A DNA stretch of 8,041 nt, taken from assembly GCA_016789485.1 (NCBI GenBank), contig JAEURE010000110.1:1-8041 (forward strand). Direction: 5' to 3'. This document shows positions 1-5,093 of the stretch, piece after piece. Made by a program: the position numbers and the translations under genes. The notes under the pieces were generated by a model, which was not told the origin of the DNA, searched no databases, and worked only from the letters and a program-made list of their open reading frames with translations. Origin of the DNA: Anaerolineales bacterium (GTDB taxonomy: Bacteria; Chloroflexota; Anaerolineae; Anaerolineales; Villigracilaceae). Within the stretch, counting starts at the first letter, position 1; every line of letters begins with the position of its first letter.

Positions 1-8
1 AGAGATTT

Positions 9-1703
9 ATGAACAAAATTAAACAAAAAGAAAAAAACTGGGGACAAACCCTCTTTGTTCTCATTGCACTATTAACAATTGCATCTATGCTGCTTTCTGC
101 CTGTGCTCCTGCACAAGGCCTCGAAGGCGGCGCAGGAGGCAATGGTGGGGGAAATGGCGGAGGGAATGGAGGCGGTAATGGTGGGGGAAATGGGGGCGGG
201 AATAGTGGCGACCAAGGCAATGGCGGAGGGAATAGTGGCGACCAGGGCAACGGCGGGGGAAATGGGGGCGGTAATAGTGGTGACCAGGGCAATGGCGGCG
301 GTGGCGGCCAAGGTAATAGCGATAACTCCGGCAACAGTGGCAATTCTGGCAATAGTGGTAATGATAGCCAGCCAGGCACCGGTGACCCCAATACGCAAAA
401 CCCTAATAATGTAGATGTACGTGGTTCCAAGCAGGATCCATCGGATCCATGCCTGGATGCAGGCGAACTTCCTTGCGGGCAAGGCGACCATGGCAAAGGC
501 AACCCGGTCAATGGCAGCTTGCATGCCAATTGCCGCGCTGCTCAAGGCGAAGTGGATCCCCAGTGTAAGCCGGAAGATATTATCAAGCCTCCTCCTGGCG
601 ATCCGCCCTCAGGCGACCCTCCAGTTGACCCTCCCACAATTGACCCTCCAATTTTGCCTCCGCCTCCTGTGGTGTCAGTACCACCTGCTCCTCCCGTGGA
701 ATATGAAAAAAATGAGAAGGGAACATTGATACCTGCCTGTCCAAACTGGATCCTCTTTCATTCGTTCCGTTCTGGTGATCTTGAAGTCTTCCGCCTTGAT
801 GGTATGGAAAGCGGCGACGGTTCCCAGGCAATCAACCTGAGCAATGCCTCTTCAGTAGATTCACGCCCAAGCCGTTCTGCAAACGATGAATGGGTTGTGT
901 TTCAAAGTGACCGCGACGGGAACGTGGAACTTTACCTGACGGATAGTGAAGGCAAATCACAAAGTCGGTTGACCAAGACCCAGTCTAATAACATCAATGC
1001 AATGTTTGGCCCTGATAGTGAATCCGTAATCTACCAAAGCGACCGTAACGGAAATTGGGATATCTTTCTCGTGGAAAAATCCACAGGAAAGGAAATTCAA
1101 TTGACCTCTGATACGGCTGATGATGTCAATCCATTCTGGTCACCTGACAAGAATTGGATCACCTTCCAATCCAATCGCACCGGTTCATGGAATGTATACA
1201 TCTTCGATATTTCCACAGGCAATGAATATCAGGTAACATCCTTTTCGAGTGATGTGCTCTTCCCAAGCTGGTCACCCAATGGAAAACAACTTGCCTTCTT
1301 TGTGAATGTCAGCGGTACATGGGACCTCTTTGTTTCAGACTTACAGGGTAAATCTTACAGGCAGATCTCCATCGGCGGCGACGCAGGTAACGCCACCTGG
1401 TCTCCGGAAGGTGACCGCATTGCCTATCAGGTAACAGTAGGCGAGAACACGGACGTGTTTACCTTTGACCTGTTGACGAACACAGAATACCAGTTAACGG
1501 ATTTTGGCGGTGTTGACTCAGCTCCCACCTGGAACTGCAGTGGCACGGATGTATCTTTCACCTCCACCCGCAATGGCAACCCGGATATCTTTTCAACATG
1601 GTGGCAGGGCGGCAATGATATTTACTCGATCACGACCAATCCCTCCACGGATAAATGGTCGCAATGGTCTCCTTCCAAGGAGCCCGGCTCACGCGGTTAT
1701 TAG
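9..1703 (+). CDS. Lipoprotein with Gly/Asn-repeat stalk, Pro-rich linker and TolB-like seven-repeat beta-propeller
   Basis: A 564-residue protein predicted to be exported and lipid-anchored. A basic N-terminus and hydrophobic stretch (residues 14-29) end in the lipobox LSAC, with lipidated Cys32. Residues 40-118 are low complexity, built from NGGG and NSGDQG units and then NSG units. Residues 145-190 hold four Cys (148, 156, 175, 186), possibly disulfide-bonded. Residues 193-230 are a Pro-rich spacer. From residue 247 there are seven repeats about 44 residues apart (247, 295, 339, 383, 427, 470, 514). Each has the form of a short strand, then S-D-R-x-G-N, then D-I/V-F/Y, as in TolB/PD40 propellers, and most are preceded by a W-S-P-D/N/E turn. 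The final WSP (residues 553-555) lacks its own repeat and probably closes the ring with the first strand. TolB itself has six blades. The role is unknown; binding of a surface protein or polysaccharide is plausible. The ATG at 9 is the only reasonable start, and just a partial AGAG ribosome site is visible at the window edge. No neighbouring gene suggests a Tol-Pal system. Confidence 0.88.
   Translation: MNKIKQKEKNWGQTLFVLIALLTIASMLLSACAPAQGLEGGAGGNGGGNGGGNGGGNGGGNGGGNSGDQGNGGGNSGDQGNGGGNGGGNSGDQGNGGGGGQGNSDNSGNSGNSGNSGNDSQPGTGDPNTQNPNNVDVRGSKQDPSDPCLDAGELPCGQGDHGKGNPVNGSLHANCRAAQGEVDPQCKPEDIIKPPPGDPPSGDPPVDPPTIDPPILPPPPVVSVPPAPPVEYEKNEKGTLIPACPNWILFHSFRSGDLEVFRLDGMESGDGSQAINLSNASSVDSRPSRSANDEWVVFQSDRDGNVELYLTDSEGKSQSRLTKTQSNNINAMFGPDSESVIYQSDRNGNWDIFLVEKSTGKEIQLTSDTADDVNPFWSPDKNWITFQSNRTGSWNVYIFDISTGNEYQVTSFSSDVLFPSWSPNGKQLAFFVNVSGTWDLFVSDLQGKSYRQISIGGDAGNATWSPEGDRIAYQVTVGENTDVFTFDLLTNTEYQLTDFGGVDSAPTWNCSGTDVSFTSTRNGNPDIFSTWWQGGNDIYSITTNPSTDKWSQWSPSKEPGSRGY
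123..362 (+). repeat. In-frame Gly/Asn-coding tandem repeats within the lipoprotein gene
   Basis: Short coding repeats of 12 bases (NGGG) and longer units ending in NSGDQG. Two adjacent 30-base units at 189-218 and 219-248 are nearly identical and encode NGGGNSGDQG. A third unit at 249-290 carries one extra NGGG. NSG units follow to about 362. All units are multiples of three bases, so gain or loss of copies would change stalk length without breaking the frame. The high similarity of the first two 30-base units points to recent duplication. The low complexity also creates spurious open frames on both strands here. Confidence 0.85.
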
Positions 1704-1716
1704 CCTAAAGTAATTA

Positions 1717-1750
1717 AAAGGCGGCAACAGGATGAACTGTTGCCGCCTTT
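1717..1750 (+). terminator. Hairpin terminator after the propeller lipoprotein gene
   Basis: A perfect 14-bp inverted repeat: AAAGGCGGCAACAG (1717-1730), a 6-base loop (GATGAA), then CTGTTGCCGCCTTT (1737-1750). It starts 13 bases after the stop codon. The T-tract is short and interrupted (TTTGCGTTTG), so termination strength is uncertain. The loop contains an ATG at 1732 that lies in frame with the next gene but is probably not its start. Confidence 0.8.
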
Positions 1751-1758
1751 GCGTTTGC

Positions 1759-1787
1759 TTGCAGGTCGTTGACAGTTACGGTATTAT
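1759..1787 (+). promoter_or_regulatory. Putative promoter of the prsW-like operon, possibly leaderless
   Basis: A -10-like TATTAT (1782-1787) lies 7 bases before the ATG at 1795, placing the expected transcription start at or next to that ATG. The -35 at 17-base spacing (TTGCAG, 1759-1764) is weak. No Shine-Dalgarno precedes the ATG. The arrangement resembles that before the cyclase gene, which has TATAAT, 7 bases, then ATG. It lies directly after the upstream terminator, as expected for a new transcription unit. Confidence 0.4.
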
Positions 1788-1794
1788 TCGCCCC

Positions 1795-2901
1795 ATGGTT
1801 GTCTTAATTTCGCTTGGCATTGCCTTTATAGTCCCCCTTTTATTTTTGTACTTTCTGCGTAAGTTTGACCTGTATTCGACAGGCAAGTATAAATTCAATT
1901 TTGTTACCCTCTTTTGCGGCATTGTTGCCTATGCTCTTGCCGCACAGATCAACCCAGCCATGGTCAATGTAGGCTGGGTAACCTGGGACCAGGTTATTCG
2001 CCTCACGGCTCCCATTGTTGAAGAAATCCTTAAATCAATAATTCTCATTTATCTCATCCAGCGCGCAGACTTTAACTATGTAGTGGATGGCGCGCTCTAC
2101 GGTTTCGGCGCGGGGATCGGTTTTGCGATCATCGAAAATGTCGAATATGTGACCGGCAATCCGGAGATTGCCTTGATGGTTGCTTTGGCGCGTGTGTTTT
2201 CCACAAACCTCATGCATGCCACCGGAAGCGGGTTGATTGGTACCGCACTGGCCTATCGACGCGGCGATTCCAGTTGGCGGGCTGTGGTGGTGATCGCGTT
2301 TGGCTATATTTTCTCCATTGGGCTTCATATGCTTTTCAATACAATGGTAAATGCCGGGGCATTCCTTACAGTGGCGATTGCTTTTGGGTTGACCGGTATG
2401 GCATTGATCTGGTTTGTGATCAAACGCGGCTTAAATGTTCAAAAAACCTGGATGATGAAAACGCTCAACACAGGTGATGACCGCGTTACCCGACAGGAAG
2501 CAAAAGCCATTCAAAATATTGAAGACTTAAGGAAATTGTTGATTCCAGTTGAAAAACAGTTTGGCGCAGATAAAGTTCCGCTGGTAGAGAAGATCATTCT
2601 CAATCAGGCTGAGATGGGTATAAAAAGAAAACTGCTTGAGTCGACGCCGAACAAAAGCAAGAAAGCCGAGATCGAGATGATCATCAAGTCTCTCGAAAAA
2701 GAAGTGGATGTTTTACGGAATAGGGTCGGTTTTTACTGTATGATGTATGTCAGAAGAGTGTACCTGGCTCCGGAAGTAAAAATCTGGAGCGCGATCAGTG
2801 ACCGTATCGCTGAATCAAGCACAGGTCAAAAAGGAGGCGGGTTGTGGGACCGGGTGACTGACCGGGTCAAGCAGCCCCCGTCACAGGATGATAAGTCATG
2901 A
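1795..2901 (+). CDS. PrsW-like intramembrane metalloprotease with long cytoplasmic C-terminal tail
   Basis: A 368-residue membrane protein of the PrsW family, whose characterised Bacillus member cleaves an anti-sigma factor within the membrane. Family motifs are present: EEILK (76-80), G-F-A-I-I-E-N (109-115, with E114 and N115), R133 to H141 in the third conserved helix, and H178-x3-N182. These are the usual metal-binding or catalytic positions. About seven hydrophobic segments lie before residue 211. Residues 212-368 form a hydrophilic, helix- and charge-rich tail (coiled-coil-like at about 235-312). The tail makes the protein far longer than the roughly 220-residue Bacillus PrsW. The start at 1795 is preferred over the in-frame ATG at 1732, which sits in the upstream terminator loop and would add a 21-residue Cys-rich extension before the first membrane segment. 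The gene overlaps the next by 4 bases (ATGA). The substrate is unknown, and no anti-sigma gene is visible nearby. Confidence 0.85.
   Translation: MVVLISLGIAFIVPLLFLYFLRKFDLYSTGKYKFNFVTLFCGIVAYALAAQINPAMVNVGWVTWDQVIRLTAPIVEEILKSIILIYLIQRADFNYVVDGALYGFGAGIGFAIIENVEYVTGNPEIALMVALARVFSTNLMHATGSGLIGTALAYRRGDSSWRAVVVIAFGYIFSIGLHMLFNTMVNAGAFLTVAIAFGLTGMALIWFVIKRGLNVQKTWMMKTLNTGDDRVTRQEAKAIQNIEDLRKLLIPVEKQFGADKVPLVEKIILNQAEMGIKRKLLESTPNKSKKAEIEMIIKSLEKEVDVLRNRVGFYCMMYVRRVYLAPEVKIWSAISDRIAESSTGQKGGGLWDRVTDRVKQPPSQDDKS
2898..2901 (+). promoter_or_regulatory. ATGA stop/start overlap coupling prsW-like and cyclic-nucleotide-binding genes
   Basis: The TGA stop of the protease gene (2899-2901) overlaps the ATG of the next gene (2898-2900), the classic arrangement for translational coupling. 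An AGGA at 2884-2887, inside the upstream gene, is a weak ribosome-binding candidate. This suggests the two proteins are made in linked amounts. Confidence 0.8.
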
Positions 2902-3632
2902 AGAGCGATGTTCTTAATCAATTACAGAAAACCGCCATTTTCAAGAATGTTTCAGACGATATTCTGGCTGAGGTTGCCATTAAGGCGTCCACGCGTAAAC
3001 TGGTAAAAGACGAAGTGTTAATTCGAAAAGGTGAGAAAGGCGATTCCCTTTTTCTGATCCACGATGGCTGGGTAAAGATCGTAACGGTCGATTCGAAGGG
3101 CGATGAATTAATTATCAACAAGTGTGGACCGGGTGAGACGATCGGAGAAATGGCTTTGCTGGATGGCGAAACGCGTTCAGCGACCGTGATCGCTTTGACT
3201 GAAGCCGAGGTCCTTGAATTGAAGCAGGATGTTTTTGAAGAAATTCTCAAACAACGTTCCGATGTTCCGCTTGCCATTATTCGCAGTTACTCTGAAAGGC
3301 TGCGTTTTTCAACAACCTATATCGAGAAGGCAATTGATTGGTCTCAAAAGACTGCTGAAGGGGATTACTCGTTCGTAGAGCAGATCCAACCGCTGGTGGA
3401 AGGCGCTGGTTCTAATGATGATAAAGCCGCTCAATTGCTTTCAGCCTTTTTTGCCATGGTGAGAAGGGTGAAAGAGCGCGAAGATGGGTTAAAGCAGCAA
3501 CTTGAGAAGTTGACATTTGAGATCGATCAAGCGCGCCGCAAGCAGGAGTTCGATGAGATCACCAGCACGGAGTTTTACGCAAACTTGAAGGAACAGGCCA
3601 AAGCGCTGCGCCAAAAACGTGCGCAGGGATGA
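2898..3632 (+). CDS. Cyclic-nucleotide-binding domain protein with C-terminal coiled coil, no DNA-binding domain
   Basis: A 244-residue cytoplasmic protein. Residues 1-135 form a CRP/PKA-type cyclic-nucleotide-binding domain. The phosphate-binding cassette is intact at residues 79-97 (GETIGEMALLDGETRSATV). Its E84 matches the Glu that contacts the ribose 2'-OH in CRP, and R93 matches the Arg that binds the cyclic phosphate, so ligand binding looks competent. CRP-family regulators then carry a helix-turn-helix domain. Here the C-terminal part is instead a helical region, with heptad-like charged sequence at about 187-242 that probably forms a coiled coil. The protein therefore looks like a cyclic-nucleotide-responsive adaptor rather than a direct transcription factor. 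It is coupled to the protease gene upstream, and the ATPase gene follows after 22 bases. A nucleotide cyclase gene lies about 1.5 kb downstream on the opposite strand. Whether cAMP or cGMP binds cannot be read with confidence; S94 after R93 does not settle it. Confidence 0.88.
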   Translation: MKSDVLNQLQKTAIFKNVSDDILAEVAIKASTRKLVKDEVLIRKGEKGDSLFLIHDGWVKIVTVDSKGDELIINKCGPGETIGEMALLDGETRSATVIALTEAEVLELKQDVFEEILKQRSDVPLAIIRSYSERLRFSTTYIEKAIDWSQKTAEGDYSFVEQIQPLVEGAGSNDDKAAQLLSAFFAMVRRVKEREDGLKQQLEKLTFEIDQARRKQEFDEITSTEFYANLKEQAKALRQKRAQG

Positions 3633-3644
3633 ATTTATCAGATT

Positions 3645-3650
3645 TGGAGG
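3645..3650 (+). promoter_or_regulatory. Ribosome-binding site fixing the ATPase start
   Basis: TGGAGG, containing the strong GGAGG core, ends 4 bases before the ATG at 3655. It favours this ATG over an in-frame GTG at 3619 that lies inside the preceding gene and would add 12 residues unlike the family N-terminus. Confidence 0.75.
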
Positions 3651-3654
3651 CGTT

Positions 3655-4440
3655 ATGAACAAAGGCAAAATAGTTTCCATTCATTCGTTCCGTGGAGGGA
3701 CGGGAAAATCAAACACAACAGCCAACCTTGCTGCACAGGTTGCCATGACGGGCAAGCGGGTGGGTGTGGTGGATACGGATATCCAATCCCCGGGCATTCA
3801 TGTTCTCTTTGGTCTGGATGAAACGAAAATGGGTAAAACCATGAACGATTTCCTGCATGGGAAGGCTACCATTCGGGAGATCGGTTTTTCGATTGGCGAG
3901 CACTCTAGCGGCGGAGAAGGACGCGCAAAACTCGCCGGGAAAAATCTCTGGCTGTTTCCATCCAGTATTCGCGGGCGTGAGATCAGCCAGATATTGAAAG
4001 AAGGAATCGACTTTAATCTTCTTAATGAGGGTTTACAAAAGACGATTACAGAATTTGATCTGGATTATCTTTTTATTGATACACATCCTGGTTTGAATGA
4101 AGAGACACTGCTTTCCATCGCCACGTCTGATATTTTGATCATCATCCTGCGCCCGGATAACCAGGATTTGCAAGGCACCTCGGTAACTGTGGATATTGCC
4201 CGCAGTTTGGATGTTCCGAATCTTTTATTGATGGTGAACAAGGCTCTGCCGAAATATGATTTTGTGGAACTTAAGAAAGAGATCGAAGATAAATTCAACG
4301 CCCCGGTTACCGGTATTCTTCCGTTATCTTTTGACCTGGCGGATAACGCCAGTAATGACCTTTTCTCCCTCCGCTTCCCGGACCATGATTGGTCAAAGGC
4401 GTTGCGCGGTGTGGCGAAGGCTGTTCTTGCAGTCGAATAG
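3655..4440 (+). CDS. MinD/ParA-like P-loop ATPase
   Basis: A 261-residue cytoplasmic ATPase of the SIMIBI class, MinD/ParA/Mrp group. The P-loop is FRGGTGKSN (residues 12-20), with K18 and S19 as the nucleotide and Mg contacts. The deviant-Walker signature Lys, normally just before GG, is Arg13. The A' motif is VVDTDIQSPG (38-47, with D40 and D42), and the Walker B-like segment is LFIDTHPG (139-146, with D142). A NKALPKYD segment (195-202) and a C-terminal LPLSFDLADNASND (222-235) correspond to later nucleotide-base and switch regions of the family. There is no obvious MinD-type C-terminal amphipathic membrane helix, and minC and minE are absent, so this is probably not a division-site protein. 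It is more likely an orphan ATP-dependent switch working with its operon partners. Its stop codon overlaps the GGAGA ribosome site of the next gene. Confidence 0.87.
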   Translation: MNKGKIVSIHSFRGGTGKSNTTANLAAQVAMTGKRVGVVDTDIQSPGIHVLFGLDETKMGKTMNDFLHGKATIREIGFSIGEHSSGGEGRAKLAGKNLWLFPSSIRGREISQILKEGIDFNLLNEGLQKTITEFDLDYLFIDTHPGLNEETLLSIATSDILIIILRPDNQDLQGTSVTVDIARSLDVPNLLLMVNKALPKYDFVELKKEIEDKFNAPVTGILPLSFDLADNASNDLFSLRFPDHDWSKALRGVAKAVLAVE

Positions 4441-4449
4441 GAGAATGCG

Positions 4450-4662
4450 ATGAAATGCTGGCATTGTGAAGAGGCTGCGCGCGCTTCATGCGCTTTTTGC
4501 GGGCGTTTTGTGTGCAAGGATCATGCGGCAACCATGTCCACTTTTATTACGATGTTCGTGGGCGCAAATAATACGCCCAAAGGACTTGCGGTTGCAAATG
4601 TCATCTGGTGTGGCGAGTGTGAGCCGCAGCCGGAACCGATCAGCATGCCCGAACTTTATTAA
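4450..4662 (+). CDS. Small Cys-rich zinc-binding (B-box-like) protein
   Basis: A 70-residue protein with ligand spacing C3-x2-C6-x7-C14-x2-C17-x4-C22-x2-H25 and a second pair, C54-x2-C57, near the C-terminus. The first block resembles the B-box/treble-clef spacing of eukaryotic and bacterial zinc fingers. The usual final His pair of a B-box is missing, and the C54/C57 pair may complete a second site. Between the blocks is a hydrophobic stretch (30-54). GGAGA at 4440-4444 begins in the previous stop codon and lies 5 bases before this ATG; the ATPase gene is 9 bases upstream. The position in the operon, tight spacing, good ribosome site and ordered Cys pattern all support a real gene. Zinc binding and a protein-protein role are inferences; no specific function is assigned. 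Confidence 0.8.
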   Translation: MKCWHCEEAARASCAFCGRFVCKDHAATMSTFITMFVGANNTPKGLAVANVIWCGECEPQPEPISMPELY

Positions 4663-4677
4663 GATTGAGAGGTTGCC

Positions 4678-5052
4678 ATGCCCGGAGTCTTTGATCGGTT
4701 AAATAAAGAGATAAAAGATAAGCAGCAGGAAGGCGGCATCACCGCCCTCGACCTTGCTGATTTGCAGCCTGCCTTGCGCAAGATCATGCGCTTGATGCTG
4801 CGCGAATTGCAGATGACCTATCCGCGTTTGTGCGAGGTGATGGATGCCATGCCTGAAAAGGAACGCCTCACGCGCGACGAGTTGGATGAATCTCTTTCAA
4901 CATTGACTCAACAATTCTGGCTGATTCGGATCGGTGAAGGCGTAAAAGCCATTTATAAAGTGAACCTGCGTCGTAAGGCGGGCAGCACTCTGGCTTCCGG
5001 TATTTGGTCTTCGCTGGATGAGAAATTAAAGGACAAGCCTAAAGATACTTAA
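4678..5052 (+). CDS. Hypothetical protein with winged-helix-like C-terminal half
   Basis: A 124-residue hydrophilic protein of no family I can name with certainty. The predicted layout is a charged N-terminus (1-20), helices at about 24-45 and 47-58, a helix at 66-79 (RDELDESLSTLTQQ), and then a strand-turn-strand segment, WLIRIGEGVKAIYKVN (81-96). A helix followed by a beta hairpin with a Gly-rich turn is typical of winged-helix DNA-binding domains, with the 66-79 helix in the recognition position. A basic tail (98-124) follows. A GAGAGG ribosome site (4667-4672) lies 5 bases before the ATG, and the gap to the zinc-binding gene is 15 bases. The gene ends the operon, its TAA lying within the base of the terminator stem. 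DNA binding is an inference from pattern; protein-protein winged helices look the same. Confidence 0.75.
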   Translation: MPGVFDRLNKEIKDKQQEGGITALDLADLQPALRKIMRLMLRELQMTYPRLCEVMDAMPEKERLTRDELDESLSTLTQQFWLIRIGEGVKAIYKVNLRRKAGSTLASGIWSSLDEKLKDKPKDT

Positions 5053-5093
5053 AACAAAAATGACGGGCACGTAGCCCGTCATTTTTGTTTTAA
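5049..5093. terminator. Bidirectional terminator shared by the operon and the cyclase gene
   Basis: A perfect 20-bp inverted repeat (5049-5068 and 5074-5093) with a 5-base loop, ACGTA. The GC-rich core is TGACGGGC/GCCCGTCA, and on either strand it is followed by TTTTTGTTTT, a classic intrinsic terminator in both directions. The TAA stops of both convergent genes (5050-5052 plus strand; 5090-5092 minus strand) lie in the base of the stem, so the two coding regions are only 37 bases apart. Confidence 0.93.

Larger units (their letters stand above)
1795..5052 (+). other. Five-gene operon: PrsW-like, cNMP-binding, MinD-like, zinc-binding, winged-helix-like
   Basis: Five same-strand genes with junctions of -4, 22, 9 and 15 bases, no internal hairpin terminator, and flanking terminators at 1717-1750 and 5049-5093. 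The first gene lacks a visible Shine-Dalgarno, whereas the last three internal genes have clear ones, consistent with a single leaderless transcript starting near 1795. Confidence 0.75.

Noticed and set aside
147..268. G-quadruplex in the Gly-coding G-runs
   Set aside because: Several runs of 3-5 G occur, but no four runs have all loops of 7 bases or less; the G-runs follow from Gly codons.
72..545. Long open frames on the minus strand (72-545) and in a second plus frame (79-414) over the repeat region
   Set aside because: They arise from the low-complexity GGN-coding repeats and have monotonous Ala/Ile/Thr or Ala/Met-rich translations with no ribosome sites. The lipoprotein frame with lipobox and propeller explains the DNA.
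1769..1774. TTGACA as a -35 box for the protease operon
   Set aside because: It is a perfect hexamer, but it lies only 7 bases from the TATTAT, and 17 bases downstream there is no -10-like sequence.
3655..4440. The ATPase as cell-division MinD or plasmid ParA
   Set aside because: There is no minC, minE, parB or parS-like repeat nearby, and the C-terminus lacks the MinD membrane helix.
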